Source: Gerris lacustris (lineage: Eukaryota; Arthropoda; Insecta; Hemiptera; Gerridae). From it: DNA of 64,000 bases. The notes beneath the pieces are model-generated. The model made no database searches, was not told the origin of the DNA, and saw nothing but the letters and a program-made list of their open reading frames with translations. Shown here one piece after another: positions 32,520 to 45,500 of the stretch (position 1 is the first letter of the stretch; each line of letters opens with the position of its first letter). The DNA lies in contig OX578283.1 of the NCBI GenBank assembly GCA_951217055.1, positions 3,164,203-3,228,202 on the forward strand, read 5' to 3'. Made by a program: the position numbers and the translations under genes.

Positions 32520-32823
32520 TAGGATTGGGATATCGAAAGAAAATATCGATATATCGACATCGAGTCGATGGACATTGATATTAGTGATATTATCGAATGA
32601 AATGATCGATATTTCCGATACATCGAGAACCTCCCTGACGACGCAGTTTTTCCAAGCGAGGAGCAAAAAAAAAGGTCGAAGGCAAGTTTTCTCCAATGTT
32701 CTGTTCAGGGTAGAAAAGAAGAAAAATGGCCACCGGTTTTTTCGATATTTTCTACAAATATCGATGTTGCCAATATATCGAAAGATCAATATCGACGTTA
32801 TCGGTATCGATATCCCAGCCCTA
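32520..32823. mobile_element. hAT-type MITE, TSD ATCTCGGA
   Basis: Begins TAGGATTGGGATATCGA and ends TCGATATCCCAGCCCTA (TIR of about 17 bp), flanked by ATCTCGGA at 32512-32519 and 32824-32831. The TAGG/CCTA ends and 8-bp duplication fit hAT. The interior is full of ATCGAT/ATATCGA motifs. The uninterrupted site ATCTCGGATTGG is at about 32140. It lies 523 bp upstream of the KDSR start codon. Confidence 0.85.
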
Positions 32824-32831
32824 ATCTCGGA

Positions 32832-33010
32832 TTGGAATCGTAACCTTGCGATTCTTCCTGAGAATCGGTCCCTTTCGATTCTTCCTGAGAATCGGTCCCT
32901 TTCGATTCTTCCTGAGAATCGGTCCCTTTCGATTCTACCTGGGAATCGAAGCCTTTCGATTCCATCACAGAATCGGTTCTTTTCGATTCCACGACGGAAT
33001 CGATTCCTAC
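32832..33010. repeat. 27-bp minisatellite upstream of KDSR
   Basis: About six increasingly diverged units of CCTTTCGATTCTTCCTGAGA plus ATCGGTC. It decays into scattered GAATCGATTCC blocks up to 33130. The open frames it creates on both strands are by-products of the 27-bp period. Confidence 0.85.
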
Positions 33011-33345
33011 CTGAGATTTGATTCTAGGTTAAGGGAATCGATTCCCAGAATCGAAGGGGTAAGAATCGGGCATCGATATCTAATAGTAGGGTAGGAATCG
33101 GGTACCCGATTCTCAGAGAATCGATTCCCCAGCACTATTTGAGATAAGTAATATCAGAATATCAGTCACCGGCACCGGTTCTTGTTTGTGTTTTGTGATG
33201 TTTTAAAGTTGTTGGTTGATAACACGGTTAACGTTAACACTATCACAGCACAGACGTTGTTTACTACAATTCTTATTTCTTTATCATTTTTTTGCTTCAA
33301 ATTTTACTTCACTTGTAAATTCATTTTTCGATATTAACAACCAAA

Positions 33346-33537
33346 ATGCCTCTGCCTTATGCTTTGTGTGAACTTTTCATGAAGGCTGATTCAGAATTTG
33401 ATGTTGGAAAAGTATTTTACGCCGGCGTTGAAGCAACCATCATATTCGTGATATGTGTAACCGCTATACTTTCATTTTTATTATTATTAAAATTAGCTTT
33501 TCGACGTAAAGTCGATCTGGATGGCAAACACATTATG
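33346..33537 (+). CDS. KDSR: KDSR exon 1: N-terminal membrane anchor
   Basis: 64 codons from the ATG to the donor ATTATG/GTAAGC, phase 0. Encodes the hydrophobic segment [20 protein letters not shown] and the VDLDGKHIM lead-in to the Rossmann fold. Confidence 0.9.
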
Positions 33538-36500
33538 GTAAGCACGACTCCTGCTATTTCTTGTAATAACCCGTTTAAACTTGTAATATTGTACAAATAA
33601 TTCATTGTTTACTAAATTTTTATAAACAAATTAATCATTTAACCTTTATTATTGATTTACCACCTCTACTCTTCACTTACCAAAAGTAGGCGGAGCTAAT
33701 GTAATTTCATCAATCATTTTTGAAAGAATATATATGTAATATTTTTTCAAATCTATTTGTTTGAAGCATACACACTTAAATTTAATAGTCGGTTTAAAAA
33801 AAAAAATACACAAAAATCTCGAACGTCTGACATGAGTCCCAGTATTAAATTTACATTAAAATTGGTCATTTAATGCTAGTAGGGGTTTAATTTATTGATT
33901 TTATTTATATATTCTGACACTTGTAATGATATTTTGACCTTTTCAAACATGGCTACCAAGTCAACAGTTTAAGGACAATGCAACAGTTTTAGCGTTCCCA
34001 AAGAATTAGAAACTGAATCGACATTAGCAGCTAATGTATGTGATTAGATATTTGTTCGGAGGACACTAGTCACTAGTGATGTAAAATACCCGGGTATTTA
34101 AAACTGCGGGTAAATACCCTGGGTATTTACCCGGGTATATACCCATTTTGGGTAAATACCCAGGTATTTATGAAAATTTTTAAAGTTACGACTGCTCCGA
34201 GTTTAATTTCAAACTCATTTATTGTAAATAAAATATATTATGAATTAAATTATTAAGTGATATTAGGTCTTAATAATATTATTGAATGGATATTAATAAG
34301 TTAATAAGAAAAATAGACCAGGAGATAGCATGCAAAAAAGTGTCTGACTAACATCAAGCTAGAATTTTGTGTATAAGTAAATGTTTTGGTGCCTTTCAAG
34401 AATATGTAGTCAACTAAGTTTGTCGGCAGGATATTGCTTGGCAATAGGCATTTAAAAAAAATGCGCTAGCTACGCCACTGCGGCCATGTCCCACCCTTTA
34501 TAATGGACAATGTGATTTTCATGATCCTGGAGTACAAAATTAGTTAGTAGACTAAAAATCAAGTTGATGCTAGTTCCTCTCGTAATAGGCTGGTTAGTTA
34601 AATATCACTCCAAATCAAAGAGGTCTCCTATTAAGTGACAGACTTCCATCAACTTGATTTTTGGTCTACTAACAAAGTTAGTACTCAGGATCATGAAAAC
34701 CGCATTGTCCACCAAAATGGGCGTGACATGGCCGCTCTCCACCGGTTTGTTCTTACAAATGCCTATTGCCAAGCTATGTCCCGCAGACAAACTTAGCCGA
34801 CCACATATTCTTAAAAGTCACCAAAACATTTACTTATACACAAAATTCTAGCTTTATGTTAGTCAGAAACTTTTTTAAAATATGAATGCATAATCTAATT
34901 TTCAAAATAATAATCCTGTCCTTTTCCTTCAAAATGGTGGAGTTTTCACTGCACAGACCTTCAAAATAAGCATTCTGTTTGAAATAATTGAATCTATATT
35001 ACTAATATTAATATATGTACTTAGAAATAATAAATACCCGTACGCTGGGTATTTTTTTTAGGCTATTTTTTAGGAATTAAGTAAGCTTAAAACATCCTAT
35101 ACTCCTTACATGACATTTATTAAAGCCATTAGAATATGGAAAATGCTCAGAACCTCTTAAAACACTATTTAAATCATTATTTGTCATAAATACCCCCATT
35201 TTGGGTATTTACCCTGGCCTCGGGTAAATACCCGGGTAAATACCCATTTTTATTTACCCTACCCACTGGGTATTTACCCGGCCCACATCACTACTAGTCA
35301 CACATCAAATTTATATACCAGAGTAGCCTGGAATAATTAAGACCAATTATTTGATACTACTTCAGGTAAAAATTGCTTTACGTACATGATACTGCTGTTA
35401 TAACTTTTCAAGATGTTTTAGATCTTAATGTAAACCTAGATTACACTGAAAACATTTAGTTGAGGAGATAGCGTGCAAAAAAGTGTCTGACTAACATCAA
35501 GCTAGAATTTTGTGTACAAGTCAATCTTTTAGCACCTTTTAAGAATATGTGTTCGGCTAAGTTCGTCTGCGGGACATAGCTTGGCAATAGACATTTGAAA
35601 AAAAACAAACCGGTGGAGAGTGGCCATGTCTCACCAATTATGGTGGACAATGTGATTTTCATGATCCTGAGTACAGAATTAGTTAGTAGACCGAAAATCA
35701 AGTTGATGTTAGTTTGTCCGTTGACAGGTGACCACGTTGATTTTTAGTAATATTTGAATAACTAACGTATCAAGTGAGAAAATAACATCGACTTGATTTT
35801 TGGTTTACTAACTAATTCTGCACTCAGGATCATAAAAATCACATTGTCCACCATAATTAACGGGACATGGCCGCTCTCCACCATTTTGTTTTTTTCAAAC
35901 GCCTATTGCCAAGCTATGTCCCGCAGACGAACTTAGCCGACCACATATTCATAAAAGACACTAAAAGATTAACTTGTACACAAAATTCTAGCTTGATGTT
36001 AGTCAGACACTTTTTTGCACTCTATCTCCTGGAATAATACTACTATTCACAGAATAATAGTATTTCCTGATGTAACTAATTTTTACAAAAATTGAGCGAC
36101 ATGCAGACCGACAGACAAGCAAAGAACCAAAAATGTTCCCTGATGTCTGAAAGGGATTTCAGTCTTGAAATTTTTGAATTTAGAGGCATCGATCACATAG
36201 CTTCTGTTACCTTTGACAAGCTCAAAAGCAGAAATCAATTATATAATACATCAGCAATGTAATACCATGTTTGCACACTGCAATAAGCTACACATAAGAA
36301 ACAAAAACAAAAAAAAAAAAACTTCCCACAAAGTATTTATAATCAATTACAATACAATTCGGCTTTAGTATTACGCTAATTTTAGTGAAATTTATACATA
36401 TAATACAAAATAAATTAATATGATACCTGAATTTAAAAATAAAATAATAAAAAGATACAGGAAAATTTGAAAATTATAATTGAGACTGACTAATTTTGTG

Positions 36501-39500
36501 CTTATAAACTATGACTGTATTTATAATTAACTATAACTGTATTTATAAATTTAAAAAACAATAAAACCAATTGAAATATATTTTATAATATTTTGCTAAA
36601 ATGATTTCAATATTTATTTTACCTGTTGTACATATAAAACAGATTAAGTGCTATCAGGGGTCCGCCCCTCCTCGTGTCTGTATTAGACTGTGTGCACCCT
36701 AGGGTTAAAACTATTCCCTTTTTAAATTACAAAAACGATTTCATTAGCATCTCGATAAATTCAATCTTTTTTTTTTCAAATGAATTTCAATCATTGTTTT
36801 TAATTTTGGGGAAAATGATGGAAGGGTATAGGTTATGGTTAGTATTTTTTGACCTAACCCAAGGATCTTATATAAAGCGGATGTAATGTTAAGAAGGGGC
36901 TTTAGGCAAAAAAGTGACCCCATGAAGGTAAGAGAAATTGGAGAAAAAATCATACTGCGCATGCTCCACGACCTTTGAACTGGGACAAATTACCTTTTTT
37001 AACAGGTTATAACCTGACAACTATTAACAAATTCTTGGTAAACTATAACCAAGAGGAAGGTAATTTGTCCCATTGGAGCTAATATTTTACATATCTTCAT
37101 GGGGTCACTTTTTTGCCTCAACCCTCTATCCCCATCATATAAGATCCTTGACCTAACCTAACCATAACCTTCCATCATTACCCTAAAACGTGACACTATG
37201 TTTTTTTTAAATAAAAAAAACAATAAACTATTGAACCTATTGAGATGCTACGACCGGAATCGTTTTTATAATGTAAAAAGGAATTGTTAAAAAAAAAAAA
37301 CTGAAGTAAATCGGACAGTACGAAATAAGTGGGCCTAAAGAATGCATATGTTTCCTATAGAATGCATCTAAAGAAATAAGTGGGCCTAAAGAATGTATAT
37401 TTTTCCTATAGAATGCATCTAAAGAAATAAGTGGGCCTAAAGAATGCATATTTTTCCTATAGAATGCATCTAAAGAAATAAGTGGGCCTAAAGAATGCAT
37501 ATTTTTCCTTAAAATTTTCAAAATTTGCCCACACTCTTTTGTCTGGGGCTGCAATAGCTTCTCCCCCCCCCCCCCCCCATTTCAATGTACCGTTTTGGAC
37601 AGCATTTTTTATGGACACCCTAGTTATTATTGTTGTGCTGTTTAGATAACTGGAGGCTCAAGTGGGATTGGCAAGGAAGTTGCTTGTGAGGTGGCTAGAC
37701 GAGGAGCTCATGTTACTATAATAGCCAGGAGCCAGGAAAAACTTGACTTAGCTCTCCGGGATATCTTCCAGGCCGTTATCAAACAGCAGCAGAGAATACA
37801 AACCATCTCTAGTCAGTAAACATTCATTTATCACGCTCTTATCAACAATTGTTAACCCTAGAATGCTAATGGTAATAGGATGGCTGGTATTACTAAACCT
37901 TTGTCGATTCGACTAACATACATAGAAAATAAAATTTTTGGGTGGAAACTACACTTTTATGAGCAGAAAACTATCAAGAAATCATTATTAAAATTTTTAA
38001 ATGAGATATACAAACATTTGATAAAAAAATAAGTTTTACTTTAAATCAAATTGTAATTATCATTAACTACGGGAGACATACAGAGAAAAATAGACCCCAG
38101 CACCGGGACTCGGGCATGGAGTCTATTTTTCTCTGTGTGTCTCCCGTAGTTAATGATAATTATAATTTGATTTAAAGTAAAATTTAATCTTTCCATAGTA
38201 TGAATACTACCTAAAACTTAAAAAATTGAATAAAAAAATAAGTTAGTAGGAACATCAGAATACTGAACATATACTGGGTGATTGGCAATTTATGTACAAA
38301 TATAAATAGGGTGATTCTAAACATCATTAGCTACAAAAAAACGTCATATGTAGGTGAGTATACTTAACCAATCTTGCTTCTTTTAATATGCTTTTAGTTA
38401 TTTACTTACCTGTAAGTCAACAATAGCAACTATAAACACGTTTCTTTTTTTACTTTCAGCAAAGTTTACTTAAAATTCCGCCTTATGAATATGTAATAAT
38501 ACTAATATTGATCGAAACGTTAGTAAATAAGGAAGTTTTTCCTGAGTCCGACAAATTTAAGCTCTGTTCTCTACCAAGTTATAGAACCACAAAAATATGT
38601 ATTTTTTAATTTTCTTTTAAAAAATAAAATTTGTATAATTTTTTTGTTATGTAATTTGAGGGCTAATGCAATAATATTACACTTTTCTTGTTAGAAATTT
38701 TGTCAACTTTACAACGAAACCAAACATTTTGTTTTGGCTTTAATACTTGTGTAGCAATAAGTGTTTTTATGAGCAAAGGTATGCGATCTTAAAAATATCA
38801 TAAATTTTGACCTTGTGGGAAAATGGTTGAGAATAGACCCATGGTTTATATGACTTTTTTGAAGCCAATGAGGTTTAGAATCACCCTATTTATTTTTGTA
38901 CATATATCGCCAATCACCCTGTATATTGAAATTAAGTGAACATTAAATCATTAGGCTCCATGACCCAGGCCACGAGCCCTTGGCCCTATGTCCGTTGCCC
39001 CAGGCCATAGGCCCATTCAACGACCAATTAATTATTTTTATTACTAAACATTAGTCGAATTAACGTAGTAGTTTTGATGGGAATTTACCAGAAAACGAGA
39101 GTATGCTCAAAAGGACTTCTACTGCTACACTCGCAGGTGTGTTACCAACCCAACCAGTGCAAGTACTGCAGGAGGATGAGGTACCATCACATTCGAGCGT
39201 GGAAGGTTAAGGGTCAAACTGTGCTTGTCGCTGAATGGTGGGCCAAAGGGTCTGAACCAGACTAGGGTTGGGACGTCGATGTATCGAAAACATCGATGTT
39301 TAGCTATCGATGTCCCAACCCTAGTCTGAACCTTGAATGTAGCACTTATAATTAGGAGCTGACTTCAATGGACCACCTTCCATGATTGGAAAACATTATA
39401 ACTATGATTGGATGCGAATTAATTAAGAATTTGTTTATTAAATATGTAATATAAAATGAATATAGACAGCAAAATAAAAGAGTCTTTTACACAAATAATG

Positions 39501-42500
39501 GAAAAAATTAATTGTCTGGAATAAGTATAAAAGAAATAGTAAAAACTATTTCGAAGGACAACTATTCTCCAGTTTGCTGAATAACATTTTTTCAAAGGAA
39601 CTTTATGGCCCATTTGTCACTTTGGGTGATCATCCAAAGAGATAAGTGTTAATTCCCTTTCACTTACCTTTCTTCCAAAGTTTACATCAAAGATTATATT
39701 CAATTTTTTTTTTAAATTTAAATCAAATTATAAGAGACATACAGAGAAAATAGACCCCAGCACCTGGACTTGAACCACGGGCCTCCTATATATCCATTAC
39801 AGGTGCTATATAGGAGGCCTGTGGTTCAAGTCCCAGTGCTGGGGTCTATTTTTCTCTGTATGTCTCCCGTAGTTAATGATAATTATAATTTGATTTAAAG
39901 TAAAATTTAATGTTTCCGTAGTATGAATACTAACTAAAACTTAAAAATTTGAGATTATATTCCTCTGATAATTCAGATGTGAGCCACATTCCTCGAACCG
40001 ATGAATCATATAGGTAAGGTGTAGTGACAATTGTGGTCATCATGTGATTAGCCACATTCACTATTCAGTGTTCCTCAAGATGTATCAGAAGCCCACTTTT
40101 CTGTGTTTTTTATTATCCTAGTTTTTTTTTTTTTTTTTTGTTTATTATTATTTAGTTGTGGTTAGCAATGTTATTTATGTGGCAAGACACACAAGACTTT
40201 GTCCCATGAAGCATATCAGAATTACAAATGCTTATGAAATAATAAATAAATTGTAAGATCTTATATTTGTACTCACCCTTTTATAATCTTCCGATGCGTT
40301 GGGCATACCTTAGGCAAAATGCACTGATAAAATCTGGGAACTCTGTTCTGTGCGCTCAATGTACCCGCATTATGTCATGTCTAGTTCCATCTTTCCAGTT
40401 CATGTTAAAGTCCAGTTGGTAGGCATCTTGGTATCGTTTTCTCCCAACAGACTTGACAAAGTTCAGGCTTTACCTCCTTGAAACCATGGCTTTTTAATCC
40501 ATTGACATCTTTGAACTCGGGAAGCTTACATTTGTCAATAATTCAATGTCATTATTTAGTTCATTAATTAGTCCACATGAGATTAAGTCAATACATGCTC
40601 GCGTAATCTTTAAATTCTTTCTGGGACGAGAAATCCATCTTGCCCTCCATATTCAACGAAATGAGGAATATTAGGAGTGAAAAAACATTTCCAGATGTAA
40701 ATGTGTAAACATGAATGATTCCCTCTGAGAGATTCATCAAGAAGGCTCACTTTCGGTGTACATCTGTGTACACAAGTGATGCAATGTAAATCCTACGTAA
40801 GTGAATGTTTGTTTACGTTAATAAATTTGTTTGTGTTTCAGTGGACGTGAGTAAGAACTACGAGGAGATAAAAGAGAAGATCAAGGGAGCAGAGAAGCAG
40901 GCCGGTCCTGTGTTCATGTTAGTTAACTGTGCAGGTACTGCTCTCTGTGGAGTACTTGATGACCTAACTGAACAACAGATTAGGGTAACATCTGTTCATT
41001 TCTACTCTTATAGTAGTTTATTTATCTCTATTGTTGTCTTTTTTTTATATCAACAATAGCTAATCCATCAGTTTCATCAGTTTGTTCTTGATGTGCTAAA
41101 GTGGTCAAAACTTAACCTGTTTTTGAGTTGTTGGGTCTGTTAAGGATTTAAAGAGACTCACTTTTGTAGTATTTGGACCATTCCTTGAGTCATTCTCTCA
41201 AAGGGATTTCAGTTTATCTGTTATCCTAAAGGCATTGTTTACTTCTGCTTGACCATCTATACCTATAAACTATAAATCAAGGTCGAGCCCATAGGTACTT
41301 TGAGTGCGTTCGGAATTACTAACCAGGTCGATTGAGAAGTACCCGCTGTGTCCAGAAACACCAACCTAAACAACCCACCACCTTCGTAAACCTTCCGGTT
41401 GATTTAGCAGTCAAGGGTAGAGGTTGCACCGCTTCCACTGAATCTAGAATACAGTTAGTCCGGTTTTGTTTTACCAAAATACATGGTATGATCTGATCAA
41501 AAAGTATCCAACCTTAATTTTTATTGGTGAAACAAAGGAAGCTGTGGGGGCGGGGCTTGGTGTACTGTTGCAGGCATGCCTGGTGTGAATGCTCATTTTT
41601 TTGTACGTCCGCAATACGAGTCAGTCAGCGATAGGCTATTAATTAGTGAGCCAGTGTGAGTGAGTGTCATCGGATTAATGACAGAAAAAGTTAAACAGCG
41701 TTACTGCATCAAATTTTGTTTTAAGCTTGGAGATTCTCAAATGGAAACAATCCGCAAGATTTAATAAGTGTTTGGGAACGAAGAGATGGGCACCACACAA
41801 ATAAAGGTGTGGTACAACCGCTTCAAAGATGGCTGCTTATACATGGATAGTGAACCACGGTCCTGCAGCATCCAGAAAAGAGGCCGTTATTGAACAAGTA
41901 AGGAACTTGGTGATGCAGAATCGCCGAATGACGATCAGAGAACTTGTAGACGAGGTGAACATTAGTTTTGGGTCCATTCAATCCATTTTGATTGACAACT
42001 TGGTCCTCAGGAGGGTCTGAGCAAAGTTTGTGCCAAAATTGCTAAAAATTAAGCGGCCATCTTTGAAGCGGTTATACCACTCCTTTATTAGTGTGGGTGC
42101 CCATCGCTTTGTTCCGAAACACTTGTTAAATCTTGCAGATTGTTTCCATTTGAGAATCGCCAAGCTTAAAACTAAATTTGATGCAGTAACGCTGTTCGAC
42201 TTTTTCTGTCATTTTATCAGAAAGAAAAATCTGACGACACTCTCTCGCACTGGCTCACTAATTAATAGCTTATCGCTGACTGATTTGTGTTGAGGACGTA
42301 CAAAAAAATAAGCATTCACACTAGACATGCCTGCAACCGTACACCAAGCTCTGCCCCCACTGCTTCCTTTGTTTGACCAATAAAAATTAAGGTCGGATAC
42401 TTTTTGATCACACCACCTATTTTGTTCATTGTTCTACCCCCAACTCATGGGATTATCATCATTCTTACCCCTTGGTACTTATTTTAAAATCGTTTTTTAA

Positions 42501-45500
42501 GAGGGTGATCATTGTTTTTTCACTTAATTCTTTATATATATTGATAGTTTACCTCAAAAACCAGCAGATAGCATTAATAGTTTATTTTTTTCAAAAAATA
42601 GACTATCATCGTTATTCGCTTCGACCCTTCAAATGTTGTATGTAAATGTTTGTTGTTGATTCAGAGCCAGTTTGAAGTGAACTGTATGGGTTCTATATTG
42701 CCTACAAAGGCAGTGCTCGGCAGTATGAAGAAAGAGAAGAGAGGTCATATAGTGCTAGTTGCTTCACAGGCTGCTTACTGTGGAATCTACGGCTTTACTG
42801 CTTACTCCGCCTCTAAGTTTGCTCTCAGAGGTTTTGCTGAAGCACTTAACATGGAGGTAACACTCTTCTTTTCTTTTTTATTTTTCTTCGAAGAGTACAT
42901 TTTGTAATTATTTGTTTTTTAGTGTCGTTATAACTTCTGGTCCATCTCTTTTTATGCAAACATAATAAGAATTGTGTAAATTCTATATTGCACGTGATCT
43001 ACAATTTATAACTGTATATATTTCTCAAAATAGGACTTCCACTGAGAACTTGTAAGGAGTAATAAATAACGAAAATAGTTATTTATGTAACTAGGCAGCA
43101 AAATGGAATTTTACCGATTAATTGATTAGATTAACCTCCGAGCCGAAGGGGAGGACAGGCTATCATAATTAACTGCCAAGGCAGGTAATTTGCCTATTTG
43201 ACTGCCGAGGCGAAGCTGAGGCAAGCAATGAATAAATGAGGCAAAAAATGTTTCCTTTACTGCCTCGTTGCATACAATATTTTATCTACTTGCAGCAGAA
43301 AAATGAAGCTGCTAAAATGTTATCTTTATTAATATAACATAGTTAATAGCTGTGTTATAAATTTGTCATATTAATAAAGATAATAACATATTATGTATTA
43401 ACTAAAATTAATGTTCAAATAAGAAACTTGGGAATAATAACTAATAAGTGTTAAGTAAACTCAATCTATAACAACAAAATACAAAACACACGTTTATAAC
43501 ACACATAACTTCTGAATGAATAATGCACGCAATATAAAATATTTATTTATATTTTTACTAACAAATTACTAAAAGTATTCAAGATATCTTCTGTTGCTTA
43601 GAAGAAAAGAAGTAACTAGGATACATCAAGAAAAGTAGCTAGTCTAATCTAGAATGACTTCAATAATAAAAATAATATGGATGTTCAATGTTTACATGAC
43701 GCTGCAGTATAGCCAGTGACTCTACTATTTTTTTTAATTAAAGATCTACTAATCATTGAACTTATTTAACAGAATTAACAAATATAAACAAATTATTTTA
43801 TAATTAAAACGTTTATTTATTAAATATTACTTATTAAACTATAATATATGATGTTATAAGATAGAGATAATAGTATAAACTGTCATTGCAAACATTATAA
43901 AAGTAAACATTTTACCGTCTAGGCAGTAAAATTACATTTCTCTGCCCGATATCGGTTCAATAATGCCTCATTTTGCTGCTGCAAGTAGATAAACCTTATT
44001 TCATTACGATGAAACGTTTCAATGAAGAAGAGGTCTTAGAAATAGGTCGGGCCAAGAGAAAGTAAAAAATTGCGTCGAATATGGAATATTTACCTTAGAG
44101 AGTTAAACCTTTAGAATTCTTGGAAAACTTACTGGGAAAAGCAGAGGTATTCCTCTTGCATGTGTACTCATACTCACCATGGTTGTTGGGAGAACTAACC
44201 TGGGTTTTTAATGTTTTGTTATTGTTTGTTTATATTTGATGTAGTCTTGACACAGATATATAGAAGACGTTTTTCTTGGTTTTTCAATCTTAAAAAATTG
44301 AGTTTTCTATAGCTTTCTAAGTTTGATTATTTTCCATAAGCTGGTTGTATTTTATTTTCGGGTTCAAGAACCTTAACACAGAACAATTGTATCTTATTGC
44401 ATCCCTGGGTTGAAATTTGAATTATTGTTATTAAGTGAGGAGCTTAGTATCAAAGACGGACAAGATCACATTTCAAAATTTTACAGGAGAGCCGATAAAC
44501 TGTAGCTCAGATTCTACAGGTGCTAGAGCAATGATTTTTTTTTCTGTAGATTCTTAATAGACTCAAAACTAGTTAGAAGTACTAAAAACTTGAATTTCTT
44601 TGATATTTTAGCTGCTAAATGGAGTTAAAAAGTGGAGTTGTCCGCTTTTGAAACAGAAACAAGGTTTTGTCCGTTTTTGAAGCAAAATGACGTTGAAAAT
44701 AATTGTTATAATAATAATGTATGTAATTTCCCCTAATAATGTAATTTATCACATTTTACAGAGTTCTTAGGGGGCGGTGCCCCCAAATTTAGGGCTAAAA
44801 TTGTTTTCTCGATTTCCCCTCGGGGTATCATTTTTCTAAACATGTATGACAAAATGGTAGGTGTAGGTATTCAGATTCTAAAGCACGCAGTGCATCATAG
44901 GAACGAGTTAGTAAAATGCAGCCTCCTGATTGGCTGTTTTGGATTATGTCCACTTTTGAAGCAAAACGTGTGTTGACTTGTCCGTATTTGAAACAAAGCT
45001 ACAAATATTATTGCATTTTTACCCCTTTTCTGGTCGTTTTTTATGCAAATGGATAGCAGAATCTGATGCAGCAGACAAAAATCTATAAGAAACAATCGAT
45101 AACTTAAATTCGGAAAAAATGTTGAATGTCCGTCTTTGATACTAGGCTCCTCAAGTATATGTGTGTATAGATTGTAACGAATGTATTTTGTGTTTTTAGC
45201 TGGGTCCTTACAATGTGAAGGTTACAGTTACCTATCCTCCTGACACTGACACTCCTGGATTCCAGGAAGAACAGAAGACTAAGCCTCTGGAAACTAAACT
45301 CATATCTGACACCTCTGGACTCCTCCAGCCCGATTATGTAGCCAAAAAGATCCTTACACATGCTCTCGTAAGTTCCTCTTTACCTTATAAATAAATAAAT
45401 ATAAATAAGCCATTTATTGATCACTAAAACACACATTGAGAAATAAAAAAAATCATTATTAAAAGTAATACTATCTGTATTTACATACGAACAAATTAGC

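Larger units (their letters stand above)
37853..39260 (+). repeat. Dispersed repeat split by two insertions
   Basis: Aligns with 16430-17060 in pieces: 37853-38035, 38230-38271 and 38924-39250. The gaps are a SINE-like inverted dimer (38036-38229) and a TIR element (38272-38923). In KDSR intron 2. Confidence 0.75.

Noticed and set aside
32503..33021. 172-codon plus-strand frame upstream of KDSR
   Set aside because: It crosses a hAT-type MITE border and then the 27-bp minisatellite; not a coherent protein.
37237..37554. 105-codon minus-strand frame with repeats of [15 protein letters not shown]
   Set aside because: Generated by the 51-bp minisatellite in KDSR intron 1.
40250..40640. Minus-strand patches such as [14 protein letters not shown] as a transposase relic
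   Set aside because: Frames are broken and no family could be recognised, so only the repeat itself is reported.
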